Below, piece by piece: positions 1 to 14,600 of a DNA stretch of 64,000 nt. A program made the translations under genes and the position numbers. The stretch's first letter is position 1. Each line of letters opens with the position of its first letter. Source of the stretch: Malurus cyaneus samueli (Eukaryota > Chordata > Aves > Passeriformes > Maluridae); the NCBI GenBank assembly GCA_009741485.1, contig CM019216.1:29529741-29593740 (forward strand), written 5' to 3'. A model generated the notes under the pieces. It was given only the letters and a program-made list of their open reading frames with translations, had not been told where the DNA came from and ran no database searches.

Positions 1-783
1 CAGTGCCCATCATTACATTATGATCTCCATAACACAGGCCATGCACATTATGGCCACCTTAGGATTCAATTGTTCTAATAAACTTTTGAGTTATTTGCCC
101 AGCCTGCCTGTGCTATTGAGAGAAACAAACACTTCTAAAGCTCCTCTCCTATTAATACAGTTGATTAAATCACTCCCTAGAAGTGTTTCGTTCTCTCCAC
201 TGATCATAAGATGCTGAGGTTAAATCAGGTGCCCATAACATCTGAAAAGAGGTTACATGACTCTCATCCTTGCCATCTTAACTTATTGCTCTGGGATCCC
301 AGGTATCTGCCTGTATTCCTGACAAAAACCTGCAACTCCTTCCCAGATCCACAGTTTTCACTCAAACAGCTATTTTTGATAGCTAATTTTCTGTTTTCCA
401 TTTTCATTACATTAAGCAGCCCTATGTTTTCCATTTTTTCCTTCAGCTTTTCTGTCTAGCCAGAAAATCCTGCCACAGATGATGAAGACTACTGAGACCT
501 ACTGAGTAGGTCAACAGAGATATGTATTTAGCTAAGCTGATAAATGTTTTTCTCCAAGTTTCAAACCAACTTTTCTACTTGAACTTGACCCTGATATAAA
601 CTATCTCTGTGGTCATGCTTATATCAGCTGAAGCCAGTATAAACAAGAAAGGCCAAAAATACCAAAACCTCTTGGAGGAATCCTCATTATTTCAGGAAAG
701 TTTAATGACTCTCATTCAAGCCTTATTTATATCAGATTTTTATAAAGAACTCTACATCATACTCAGTGCATGCAAAAAATGCT
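1..783. other. Intergenic, nothing recognised
   Basis: AT-rich sequence without a convincing exon, repeat family or RNA gene. Confidence 0.6.
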
Positions 784-953
784 GGAAGGAAGGGAGGGAA
801 GGAGGGAGGAAGGGAAGAAGAGAGGAAGGAAGAAAGGGAGGAAGGGAGGAAGGGAGGAAGGAAGGAAGGAAGGAAGGAAGGAAGGAAGGAAGGAAGGAAG
901 GAAGGAAGGAAGGAAGGAAGGAAGGAAGGAAGGAAGGAAGGGAGAAAGAAAGA
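784..953. repeat. (GGAA)n microsatellite
   Basis: About 170 bp of purine-only sequence. The left half is an imperfect mix of GGAA, GGGA and AGAA units; from about 850 to 940 it is nearly perfect GGAA. Frames through it read as Lys-Glu-Gly-Arg repeats and are not coding. Confidence 0.97.
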
Positions 954-2510
954 ATCCTAAAAAGGATTAAACTCAAAATTACATATATTTTAATATGCAT
1001 GAATATTCTGCTCACATATTCTAATGGCAATTAGTAAAAGCATACAGGACAGAAAACTTCTTCCTGTAGTGATCCACTTGCGAGTTTGACTGCTTAGGCA
1101 TTCACTAAATGAGCTGCCCACAAACTCTGACAGCCTTCTGGATCTGGAGTGCCACAAATTGAGGTTTTCCACCACGAACAGATCCAAAGACTCTCCACTC
1201 CCTACCAGCACCATTACCAACAAAAAATTTAAAGAAAGTAAGAAATATTTTTTTTCATGAATTTAAACTAAAAACTTGTCTAAACAAGGCTTATAGATAC
1301 ATGAAATTTGAATTTTTATCAAAATTCATGAAAAAAAAATAAAATGAAATTTTCTTTAATTTCCAAAGGTGAATCAGCAAGAGCTCTTTGCCTGTAGAGT
1401 AGTAGTCAGAATTGGGGCCATTACTAAGACGAGCCTTTGTGCTACAGGCATTGTCTGCAGAAATGAAGCACTGGAAAACTAGCTTCTCATGGATATTTTC
1501 TCCCATTACGAATCCATCGTAGAAAATAGCAAACTGAATAGGCTTTGTCAAAAAAAGTCCCGGGGCCGCAGTACTCTTGCTAGAGATACACCGAGGCAGC
1601 AAATTTTGGTTCCGAGACTGAATTTCAAGCACAGTAAAGTTTATGAATAATTGGTTCCAGGAGTTAGTCTCATTCTAAACGTGGGGGTCATTTGCAAAAT
1701 TCCTAACTGGAAATGAGTGTTGAACATCATCAGACTCAGAAATTATTCATCTCCAGGGCTTTAAGTGAAACCTATCTGTAGCAGTAAATCAATATTCGAT
1801 ACAAATGGTGGCACTGCAGAAGAAACTTTAGATTGTATGAATGCATTGCACTCACAATGTCTTTGTCATCTGTTCTCATTTTTATATATTAAATTTCCCA
1901 GGTCTCATTTTTAGTGTGTATGTACTGCTAGCCTGAGGTAATAAACTAGCAATTACTGGTGTACTATTGAAAACCAATATTCAAATATATCCTATGTCCT
2001 GGCCTTACACTGCTACCTTTAAAAGTTTTATGAGATGTTTTTATTACTTCTTGAAACCAAAAATATTTGTTATGGTGCACCCACTTTTAATTTTCTACCA
2101 TTTTTCCCATATGGGTTATTAGTAGTCTGTGCCTTTCCATACATCCTCAGTGAATACACGATGACATCTAGTGGTACTAGAGGACTTGAGTATCTGTTTA
2201 TTTCAAACTGCTAAATTCGCCTTAAATGCACATTACGGTTTCCAGGATGGGGAGCATACAGAACTCGTAATTCAAAATATGAAAATACTTATTGAGAAAG
2301 AGAAACAAAACAAAATCAAATCAAATCAACTGAAATCCCATTTCAATTGGGATTGAGCTGAGTTCTCTCTGCCTTCTTGTACAAATGTATAATCTTTTGC
2401 CACAAAATCTGTAAAACTGTGATAAAAATATCTTCCTAAATATCAGAAATGAAATTATTTTTGTAGCTGTAATAAATTTACTAAATATCTTACTATCACG
2501 CACCTTACAT

Positions 2511-2545
2511 ATATGAATATATATTATATATATTATATATGTAAG
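2511..2545. repeat. AT-rich (TA)n-like tract
   Basis: Alternating TA with ATAT/TTATATA units, self-complementary. Confidence 0.85.
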
Positions 2546-3619
2546 TTATGTATTTAAAAAAGCAAAGTCAAACAACATAACCTATAATAACATTCTAAAT
2601 GACATCAGGTCTTCTTTCATACTGTGTCTGATATGAGGTCAATATTTGAAAGGTATTAATCAGTAGATTCCATTTTTCCACCAAATTAAGATTCACAATT
2701 AAACTTCCAACATTTAAATTCTAGGAATACTATAATATAAAACTTAATTTTAAAAATCCACTTTCTTACCATCACCTTTGTCACTGTTTTCCAAAAGTTT
2801 CTGGTCATTCTACTTTGTTACCAAAAGCAAAATCAAAGAGAAAAGATCAGATACGCATCCTGAATGATGTTTTAAAGTGCCCAGAAAATAAAAAGTCCAT
2901 TCACATCCAGAAAGATTTTAAAGGGTGCAACGAAATTTGCAAACACAGTATGCTGAATGTTTGCCATCTGGTCTGCATCTCTGGTTCGATTCTAGAAAAT
3001 GCCTTAAAGAGTACTTTCTGTTTAAGTGTGGGATGTACTGTCCACAACAACATTATTCATATTTTTCCCTTACATAATGTCCTGGACACAATGAATAAGG
3101 TCAGTACACACAGATTTACACGTAGGAGTAATGGCAGCATGGAATAAGTATTTGGCATAATAAACACTTTTTTGTTTCTCTCATTAACTATTGCCATGGG
3201 GCTCTTAAAAATACAAGAAGTATACATAACAATTATAGAAATGTAAATAATACTGTTCTTAAGAAAAATGCAAAGACAAGCTGACATCTTGCTCTTTTAA
3301 AAAAAAAAAAAGCATAAATTTTAACAACAAGGCTTTGTAATGCCTTTCACTTGATCTTAGAACAATCACTGCTCTGTACTTCATCCTACATATATATAAA
3401 ACATATATACATCCTACGTAAAAGACATCTATGGCATTTGCTCATTTGCACCAATCCAGACATTTGAAGATGTGTATTCATACATATAAAAATATATAAT
3501 CCCATTTAAATAAATTGTGTTTGAATTTGTCATCCGAATTTAATATGTCAATTATTTTAATCAAATGCCATTTTTTTGACAGAGCTTTATCACTAAATCT
3601 TATTTACACCATGCTACAG

Positions 3620-3652
3620 TAATATATTACATATAATATATATATATATAAT
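3620..3652. repeat. AT-rich (TA)n tract
   Basis: ATATATTACATATAATATAT followed by further TA units. Other short TATATA patches lie at 3390-3410 and 3484-3500. Confidence 0.85.
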
Positions 3653-5582
3653 GTGAAATCACCACCTAGACTATTTTGTCTATACCTTAAACATTTGCGC
3701 TGACACTTTCTATATGTGACCTCAGTTTCAATCTCAGGTTATTTTTATTTGGTTTGACATTTTATTTCAGAAAAAAAAAAAAAAAATCTTGCCATCCTCT
3801 TGTAAAGAATAGTTGCAACTCTGCTAAAATTAAGATTTTTAAAAAAATCTTGCCTTACACAGAAGATCCGATGCTTCTGAAGATGGCCTGCTTTGACAGT
3901 ATAAAGCCACTATTTGTTATCAGACTATAACCTTCTGAACAATCTCATTTTGCATGTGCTTAAGAGGCAAGTGCCTAAAATTGTACCTGCTTGTTAAGAC
4001 TTTGCGGATAGAAGGTTCTGTGTCTATAGACAAACCACCACACTGAGGTCTAAAATGCAGAGTATTTTGGTCAAATTCATCCCTGAAGTGCAGTTAGATG
4101 TACCTTGATTCATTGTCTCTCATTTATTTTCTGTTTCAGCAAGTGACACTGATAACAATTCTGTTCTACTTCTGATTAGAAGTGGAAAATACTTTTATTT
4201 TTATCCTTTTAGCAGCTGCTTAATTTATTGATTTATTATTTATATCTTTATTTTCCTAGAATCATAGGTATTCAAAATGAGGCACACTTTAGAACATAAA
4301 TATGATCTAAAAATGCTTGTTCAAACAAAGTACTACAGTGTATATTCAGTCTGAAACTTCTCAGCACAGAAAATAGTTTAATGCTACAATAGAATTTTAA
4401 CAGAAGTATATTTTTTTATCTCTTTACAGCATGCAGCAAATTCAATGGAAATATTACTAGTTTTCTCTGGTACACAAAGCAAATTTTTGTTGTTTATTTT
4501 TGAGGTCAAAATTCAGGGGATCCTTTAATGTGACTTAGTAGATTGTACTAAGTGTTTAAGGCCTTGAGCACAGACTTATCTGCAAGCTGAAGCACTATTC
4601 CTTTTCCAGTAATATGCAACATAGTGAGGTCTAATTGTAACATAAGTAATTTTGGATGCTGTTACTTTGAATTCCATAACAAGGGTAAAAGAGACAACAA
4701 AGATTTGGTTTTTTTAAAAAAGGGGTTTATTTCTGGAACTAAATTTCTACTGGTTTAATTTATTTTCATAATTAAATTTTATTTTGAAAGGGTACTATGT
4801 ATTATTAACACAAGATTACCAGAAACTGTGAGTTAAAAGTTTTGAAAACAAGCTTTAATTAATAAAGTCTTTTCCCCCTGCATTTTTAAGTTCTAGAAGT
4901 TATAAAGGTGGCAATAGCTAATAATTTGTAGTGTGTGAGTAGTGAATAGAATAGAAAATCCATGACAACCTATTGTTTCATTTAATTTCCTGCATTAAAA
5001 AGTTACAGATACAATGCCCCAGAGCAAGCATTCGTTTCGTGACTGAAATATTTAAATAAAACCCTTTTCACTCAATATTGATAAGGAGATCACACTCCAG
5101 ACTACAATGTATTTTAAGAATTCCCAAGTAATGAGTCAGAACATTCCCCTGTACGCTGCTGATTGATACTGCTGACTGCTGGGTAAAAAGTCATCCAGTT
5201 CAACAGCACTAATCTGCCCTCTTGTGGCACACTAACAGAAATGCCTAGATTAATAAAATCCCGTGTCTTCCCACTAAAAAATTAAATTAAAAGTTCAGTG
5301 GGTGAAACTCCAATCAAAGTTACCTGTCTATCTCAAAGCTTCTTGATTTTATTGTGAAAATACAGCATGACTAAATACAGCCAGCTAAAAGTCCATCATA
5401 ACACATTCTCTAAATACCAGGCATAGAAGAGGTTGGTCACCAAACACTGCTAAACCTCCTGATTTCTTATACCAGTTTGGCTACTTTTGTCCTAATACTG
5501 TGGTCCTTTGTATCACAGAGTTCACGGATATGACAGGGTATTTTACAAGATTTGTAAATTCTTCTCTTTTACAAGATTTGTA

Positions 5583-5604
5583 AACACTTCAAGAGTGAAG
5601 TGTT
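5583..5604. repeat. 8-bp inverted repeat with 6-nt loop
   Basis: AACACTTC, loop AAGAGT, GAAGTGTT. Immediately to the left the 16-mer TTACAAGATTTGTAAA occurs twice (near 5542 and 5570). Confidence 0.75.
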
Positions 5605-8600
5605 CGCGCATACTTTCATGGTTAGTTTAGCCTATTTTTAAGATACTGTCAAGATGGGTATTTTTGTTGCATATTAATGGCACAATCTGGAAAAGACTAG
5701 CTTATTTAAAAAAATATTTTCAACTGCAATTCATCTGCCTAAAACTATAGTTTTAAAAGCATGATTTGAAAAGTAATTTTTAAGGAGCTTTGTTCTTTTG
5801 TTACTGTGCATATTGCAGTTTAGAAAGCCAAGACTGTCTAATTATTTATATATTTAGGAGCTGTTCTTCAGCTCACTAATTAGAACACTCCCTCAAAAAC
5901 TTGAAGGGTCATTCTTCAGTTTCAACTTTACAAGTAAATGAAAACTTAAACTAACATAATCCTTTAATTTACTTTGTAAGTGTCTAGTGAAAGGGCAGTC
6001 TTCCACTTTACTCTGAAACACAGACAACATAAATTTTTTATGTTTGCTTAAAATTTTGTATTTATATTCTTCAAATGCATAGGTCAACACTATAAAATAT
6101 TGCCATAACAACACATTTTCATGAGTTGAAAAATTTTCATTCCAGAGATGATAAAGCAGAAAAGTCCTAACCAAAATTGATTAAAGGTGCTGCTTCCACA
6201 AGTGAAATGGTATCTCCATGAGGCAGGATAAGAACCCTAAATTCCCTATTCTCAGGAGATAACAGTTAAGGGAAAATGTCATATAGCTGTTTCTGCAGTA
6301 AGTAAATGATGAAGCTAATAGAAAAGGAGAATGATACAGTGGATGCAATGATTATAGATATAGACTGAATGAAGTGTAGTTGTCACTTGAAATTCCTGAG
6401 GAGATTAATACAGCATTTTTGTAAAAGCCAACTCAGTAAAGAATTTCAATCTTACTGTACCCCAATGACTGTTCATAATATCCTTGCCCACTACAGGACA
6501 TCTTCTAATATTATTTAGCCTGATTGCAAATCTAAAAATAGTTCTTGTTAGTTTCCTGTTACTCACACCAATGCAACACTAAATTTTTGGTTTCCTGTCT
6601 TGAAAACTGGGCACTCTTTTCTTTAGAGCTGTCTAATTCAATCAGCTCACACAGAAGAAAGAATGAACAGCTTTAAAAATCCACCAATTCCAAGGCATCA
6701 TTCTACCTTTTCTATTTTACTTACATGCAATGATGATGTAATGATGTACTCTATTACACAGTCATAATCCTAATCAGGTGAGCAGTAGACTCTGCAGCTC
6801 CGCAAAAAACAGATGGAAGGGTCCTGCAGCTCTGCCTACATGGTTATTTTGGATGGGCCCCTCTGCCTATGCCCTCTCCTGATCAAGGGATGTGTGAGTG
6901 CAGTAAGGTCATGCCACGCCTTGCCAGGGCTAACCAGGCTGTCAGTGGCACAGTTATTTGGCCAAGCCAGGCTCTGGAGATGCACTTCCAGCTGTCTCAG
7001 AACATTTGAGGTGTGAAGTTCAATCAGCTTTCAGCATCTGCACAGAAAGATTCTGTCTAATTACAGCCTGACATTTAGGCATATTCTGAACATCAATCAT
7101 GGTTTAAAACCCTTAGGAGACAACCTGTTGTTACATTAAGATTATAGAGATATGCAGAAAATAAACCCCCTTGCTTTCCAGCTAATCCTGGAAAACTGGA
7201 GGTGTTTGGGTGCAGATAAGCTTAATTTATTATTATAACCAAGACTGCCAGTGACAGATTCACTAGACCTGCAAAGTATTTGTGAGTTGTGCTATGTACA
7301 AGTGCTCAGGAGTATACTCCCACACAGTCTGAGGGGCAAACAAAAAGCCATCACTGTTTTGGGGAAGAGAGAGGTGTAAGCCCATCAACTTGTCTGCAAG
7401 ATAATCATATTTTCATAATATGCATAATCCTCCTAGCATGGAGGATTTCAAATGCCAATTTGCACTTTCGGGAGAAGTGAAGGTGAGACTGTAGTCAAAT
7501 ATCCTGTCACTGCCATCACAGATGGGAAGGGAGGGGAAGAATATTAATTTGTGAAATAGTTACAACGAGATCACAAAGGCTGTGGGTCTTGCCCACACTG
7601 TAAGGGTGTAACTATGACAGGTCAATGTCACTCTTCCAATGCAGTGATAAGGGTCATTAGGCCTCAGCATGATAAGCTATCAACCCATCATACCCACAGT
7701 AATCCCTTCATATATCTCATGACAAATTTCATGGCAGTAGGTCTCATTCCTGCAGCCGCCCAGAAAAATCAATAAGGAAAGGAATAAAAATTTAAATTAA
7801 TCTTGACACAATTGCAGAGGGCACAGAAATCTATTATTATCCACTATTTTGTTCTTCAAGAGTATGGGTTCATGTGTGATTCAGGAACTCTCATAGCCAG
7901 CCTGTATTTTCTGCTAAGTCTGTCAGGATACAATTCATCTATTCAAATAGGGACTCCCACACTATAGAAATCTACATCTGAGTTAGACATTTAGATGCCC
8001 TCTATAGTAAATGAAAAGAAATAGGAGATTAAGGAAGCATTCATCTCATTCTAAAGTAGATAACTAAATATATCACTAATGAGTCATACCTTAGAAGTGC
8101 TTATTTCTCTCCATTAAACACAAAAGAATGACAGAGCTCTTGCACAGATGTAGACTACAGTTCTGCATTCATCTAAAAACATGAAAGACAAATCCCACTG
8201 TCTGTGCTTATGTTTCTTTAAGTGAGGGTAACTGTATTTCTTATTTTTTAGGAGAATTTTAAGGCATTAGAAGCTGTGAACAGATCAAAGACTGACTTCT
8301 CAGGGGCCAGGTAGCTATACAGGCACTTATTCCCATAATAGAATTTATAAGAGAATTCTTACTTCTAAGGATAAATATTATGAGATTACATATATATGAG
8401 CTATTTTGTTCTTAATAATACCTGGCTTCATCTACACATTTTACAAATATCAGTCAGCATTATCTGTATTATGCAGCTGTCCCCTAAAAGATGAAGTGAG
8501 ACCAAGTACTAATTTTCTGCCTTCATCTTTAGTTGCCCAAAGAAATTGTCCAATTCTCCAAAACATTCACTAACTGGTCCCTGTGAAGGACTTGAAAGCT

Positions 8601-11600
8601 TTATTTGGATCTCTTGGTTCTCTCTCAGGTATTCTCATTCTCTGTATCTTTCCCCTCCCAGTTTGGGGTCTACTGACTCCTTGTTTCCACAATTGAAAGA
8701 GTTACTGCATTCAACTACTTCTGTCTGAAACTGGAACAAATTACCTCTACCAACTTCTTTCAAGATTTTGCACTAGTGATCAATTTAAAACTGAACAAAA
8801 GTTACGCTGGATTTTTCTCTCCTCTGCTGACTGCTGGTTCTTAGCTTTCTTAGTAGTAGTACTCTAAGTGTTAAATTGTCTTGTGGTGCCAGGCTAATTT
8901 ACCTTGCAGCACTCATATCTCATTGCTGATCGTTAGTGTTTGGATCTACGAGAAAACAACTTATTTAAAATTTACATTGTTGTTACAACCAGAATAGTAA
9001 TTATTGCACCAAAAGGTTCAGTTAAGAAGTAGACATGCCTCAGACAATCACTAATGTAGATCTCTAGCAAATTAATCCTAATCTCTGCTAACGAAAGGCA
9101 TACACAAACTTTTATCTCTGAAATATAAGTTGCCAGTTTCTGACTACATCTTAGGAGAAGTGGTGGTTTTTTCCTAAACCAAAGAGATCTGTGTTAGAAA
9201 GCCATTACATTGTTCCAAAACAGTTTTGTGGTATCTTACACATTGACACTTCCCATGGCATTATGGCTTGCTTATGTCCTGCAGAAGGTACACTCAGAGT
9301 GTAAAAGCATCAAGAACATCTTCTGACCTAAGACAGGCAAATGATGGCAATAAAGCTAACTATCTCTTTGCATTTACCCTTGGTGATACATCTTCTTACA
9401 GGTACATATAAATTATGGGTGATTCAACTCTCTGGTATAGTTGTTTTTTTTTATGGGTTACTACTGTTTTATAGAAACACTGCATTTGTTGTTTGCACTA
9501 CTAGTATCATATACATACCTTAACCTCACTGTTGGGAGGCTAATATATTTATTTATAGTAATCTAAGTGCTATGACCAATATGCTTTCAAATATCTTACA
9601 CAATGAATAATGGTAGGGAAACGTGGATGATTATGAAGTTCATAGCAAATAGCTTGAGCAAAATAAGAATGGTTTGACCAGCTGCCTAAGAAAAAAAAAA
9701 AAAAGGCTTATGAGTTTTCAAATGAAAATAATGCTTATCGTCACTAGATTTGCAAACTGCTCTCTTCAAGTAACATGGCAACCAGTAACAGTGTCTATAT
9801 TTAACCACAGCAGTAACCCCAGGTTTCATTAGACAGTCACAAACACATCTTTGCATTTGGCCCAAGATCTTTCCATCTTTCCTCCCTCTTTTTCACCCAT
9901 GAGGAACAGACAGGGCAGACAGCAATGCTAGACCCTGTCTTTAAGGGGTGGCCCCACATTCTGGCATTTACACGAGGGGAGAAAGGCAGTGCCATGCCCA
10001 CTCAGGGCTCTCGTGCCCCTCGGGCTGGCAGGCACCAAGACAGCAGTTGAGGTGATGCTGGGCAGCTGCCAGGGGTGGACATGACCTGGAGATGCTCCAG
10101 AAAATCCTACCAGAAGGCTCTCCACACAGGTGATTTTTGTAAGATGTGAGCACAGTGTCCCTCACACTCCAGCAGAAGCTGATGGTGGGGTGCTCCCCTT
10201 CTGAGTGAGGACCGAGCTGCAGTAATTCCTGTCTTAGAACAGGAAATAAAATACTGTTGGCTGTGGACTTTGTCATGCAGGTTATAACTATACAGAATGT
10301 TTTGAACCGTTTCAACCAGGAGGACAAATTGATTAGGAGGTCAATTATGCCTGTTGCTTCTGCATTTACCTAAGAGAATTTGCAAGACTATACTTCCCAG
10401 GGTGTATGAGGATTTAGATAGCTTATCCTGTTCATAGCATTATTTCATCCTGCTCTCTGACATGTAAGTCTTGACTTCTAACAGCAGTCACATACTTGTA
10501 CACTTCAAACTCTGAAGCTTTTTTCCCCCATTATGTTTCTACTGTGTTTTTTGTCTGGGTTTTTTCCTCACTTTGCCTTACCAAACCATATTTAGATGAA
10601 AGCTTCTCATTCTGGGCATTCACATCCCTAGGATCTCATGCATTTGCCTTTTTGTTTGGGTGAAAAAAATCTTAACATTCTCTCACTTCTATCTTAATGA
10701 AAGTTTTACAATTAAATGTACTAGTTCCAACATAGTTTAATCAGAACACAATAGGATTACTGCTTTGTAACATTCCTGTGAGAAAGAGGGTATTACTTGA
10801 ATAGTTCCTCATTACTATATCTATGGGGAACTGTTCAATATTTCAGACTGTTACCCACCTTTATTTGGAGACATTGTCTCATTGTTGTCTGTATATTATT
10901 ACAGGAAAGCAGATACTTCAGGGATTTGCCAGTCATCTAATTGCTGCGTGTCAGATTTCTTCAGCATTAACCGTGGTTAAATGCCAGCAGTATCCACCTG
11001 CTTGGCTTCTAACTTTCTTCTTCTTTGCGGGTCTTTTTTACTAAGAAACTGAATATGGAAAGTGTGTTTTGCAGCCCAACTGAGGAAATGGACGACATTT
11101 CTCTCTTTTGTGTTGGTAGTGTTTTTCTCCATATTATTCTTGTTTTAAAATCCTCTCCAAATTAACAGATTGCCATCTGGTTTGCCACAGTTTTATATCA
11201 GTGCCACATAAAATACTTCCAATTCCAAACATACATTTCAAGGGTGCCGAAAAATTAGCAGGAATCTCAACTTCTCATCGTGATCCCAAAAACTTACAAT
11301 TTGATTACCTTTAAGTGGCAGTGCCTAACCAGCACTCAGAGTACAAACTGAACATCATGAGTTGAGTGCTAAGGAACCTTATCCAATGCCTGTAAAAATA
11401 TATTTCTAGATTCTCTGAGACAGTCCTGTACCAAAAATGTCACAGCTGAAGAATGTAAAGACTCAAATCAATGTTAATTGGCTCTGCTGGTGCAAAAACA
11501 CACAAAAATGAAATTAAGTTCTTCCAACAGTCTTCATTCATAAATCAGGTATTATTGTCTGCATGACTAGGTCAAATAAGGTGTAATTTGTCTTTCTGCA

Positions 11601-14600
11601 GTCAATGTAAACTCTACATAATCAAAGTACTGTTTCGTATCTGCTCAAAAGAAGTGGTCTGCATTGTCCTATCTATCCAGAACATACCTGTATTGTCAAG
11701 TGAATGTGAAATCACTGATTTAGACATTGATATCGGTGTAGTCTGGGGAGACTCCTGGATCTAACCTATAAGACACCTTAGGTATACTCTGAATTATCTG
11801 AAAATCTCAATCTTTACTGTTGGACAACAGTATATCTGAAGTATATCAGAAGCTTGGATTTATCCTCCTTGAAATAACAAATTAGGCACAATTAGTCACG
11901 AAGGAATCTTGACTAGTTTCTCCAGGCCTACTGCATAGTCAGTAGAGTAAGACAGGCAGAGGACACATCACATTTCAGGAGGTCTGAATCATTTGGAGAT
12001 GCTCTTCCACCTCCCTAAATTGTAGAGGAATTGCAAGGTATATATGTATATATAACTTTGGCCCCTTTTTTTAAGTGCTTACAGTTAAATGCAATAATTT
12101 CAGGCCCGAGTTCCCACATGCTTTTATGTAGCTGCCTGCTCTGGAATATGATTACTTATAACTGACAAGTCTCCTTGTACTATTTTTTTAAGAAATACCA
12201 AACATTTTCTTTCCATAATTATTTAGCCATTATACACAGGGAAATAGATAACTAGAAAACTAAAATGCCAAAAATTCACTTGCAGACAGGATTTATGTTA
12301 ATTATGTAAAAATATGTTGTAGCTTACACAAATTTTTTTCTAGTATTTATATATGTACTGCAGCTCCACAAGCCACAATGATATAACTTCCTTTGAAGAC
12401 AGAGAATTTCACAAAACCTTGTGCAGTTAACTCACCTATTAAACTGATGTTCTATTTATGGAATAATACAGCCCATTCTCTAGCAATATGTGGTCATGTA
12501 AAAAAAAGACCCTATCACACAGACACAGGAGGAGACAGAATAAGGTTGCTATGGGAACCTTAGCTCTAAATGGTCTGGCTTTTGTTGGCTTAAAATCTCA
12601 AACATTGTGTTGCATTAATTATGTTTTGGTTGAGCTTCTCTGCACTGAGTACGAAATTTGTTTTGCATGCTGTTTCAGTCTTCCATGTATGTATGCAACA
12701 TTTTTAAAAACTGAGTTGTGGCATTGAAGAAAATATTCTCAAAAAATAAGGGAAGATTTTTTTCATACTCATCTAGCTAAATTTCAGATAACGCTATGCT
12801 CCATTATTGAACTGGATCATGGATCCTAGCAAACTAATATAGCAGAAGCAGCAGTGGGAGGGAACCACAACAAAAGGCAGGAAAGAGGTGGCAATTGTGG
12901 GAGAAAAGGCTGGAGAAGTCTCTGTTGGAAGCATGGGAGGGATTTTGGTATGTAGAGATTAGGTAGAAAGAAGCTGAAAACAGAAGCTGAATGAAAGGAA
13001 AGAGCCAGAGGAAAGGATTTTAGGGGACACTGAGGAAAGGCAACAGTGAGTAATGACAGAAGTTGAAGGATTGCATTTAGTGCAGGAACCACAAGGAGAA
13101 GTGAAAAGTGGATAAAAAGATTCTGAAAATAAGGTTGAGACTGTTGAAGAGGAGAAAATGACAGGTTGCTGTAAAATAAACTAATTAGGACAGTAACATA
13201 ACTCAAAATACCCCCAAATTATGAAAATAATATTAATCAATCCAACAAATGAGAATAGATAGCATGTATACTGTTCTAAGGTATCTTAGAATCTTCAGTA
13301 TGAAAAAAAAAAATTTGCAATAAGAAACATTCTACAACACTGAATTTCTTCACAGGACATTTCAAGTGTCATGATGATGATTTCAATGACAATTTTCCTC
13401 TTGTAAATCTAGTTGTGGGTAATGAATAGGATTTAATTTTCTTTTCTTTAAATGATATTATCTGTTCTTAAGAAGATTATATTTGACTTGCTGAATTGTC
13501 CATAGAATGGTTAGAGTCCTTATTCATCTTTATGGGTGGTACAGAGTCTGGAATTTTCAGGATGAAAATTGATACAGCATTTTAAAACTTTTCTATGCTG
13601 AAAACCAATACATTTAACTTTTATACTACTAGGCAGCAAACAGGACAGACCTTAATAAGAGGCCAGCTCCACTTTAAATGTCCTCGTACGGTAACCATAA
13701 TTTAAACAGTCTGTTAAAGTTTCAGATTGTTCTAGCAACCACAGACCCTAAGTCAAAGTGCATGTATCTTCAAACTGATGGAAACTGTTTCGCTTTCCTA
13801 TCTTTATTTTGTTTAAAAATAAAGAAAACAGTGCTTGTGATCCAGGTACTTTTTATACCAATTTATGGAGTTCGACATACTAAAGTAAGCAAATATAATC
13901 ACAAGTTACAGGGTTTTCCCAAAAAGAAGTAGAGATTAATGTCTTTATAATATTAAAAGGAACACTATCTTTCTTCTGAGCACTAAACAGTCTGAGTAAT
14001 ATGCTTTACATGTGTTCACAATATGCTTGCAAGCTGATGTGGACCTCATGCTCCTAGAAAAGACAAATAACTACCAAAGCAACTCTCAAGCATTTTTAGC
14101 ACGAAGAGGGCAATAACACCAAACACGTATAAACCATTCCTGTAAAAGTCTACAGGCCAGTCACATAACAGTTATGCTCATAGTAATTAAGATCCCCTTA
14201 GCTTTTGATGAAACCAAAAGCAATAGTATTGATATTTTACTGGGAATGACTGTGTTGTTATAAGGGGCTCCAACGATTTGTGACAGGGGTAGCAGCCATT
14301 CCCTGACCCCAAATAACTCTGAGCTTCTTGGCCTCTAACTTTTAACAGCTACATCTTGAAGAAGAACATGACCTAATGGTACCCATTAGGAATCATACAG
14401 CAACAGCAACCAGATTCATCTTGATTTTATACATGCAGCTAATGATAAGGATTATATATGCCTGGAATGAATCAAAGACAGACACATAATGACTGACATC
14501 ATCATTTATCAAAGCATAAAGATGTGGAGAATCTTTAAAGATAAAACAAATGCTTGTGATAGGCCACTTTACAAATTGGTACAGCTTGTTAACAAATACC

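Noticed and set aside
609..1034. Open frame of 141 codons over the GGAA repeat
   Set aside because: Its length comes from the microsatellite, which lacks stops in all frames; no family features.
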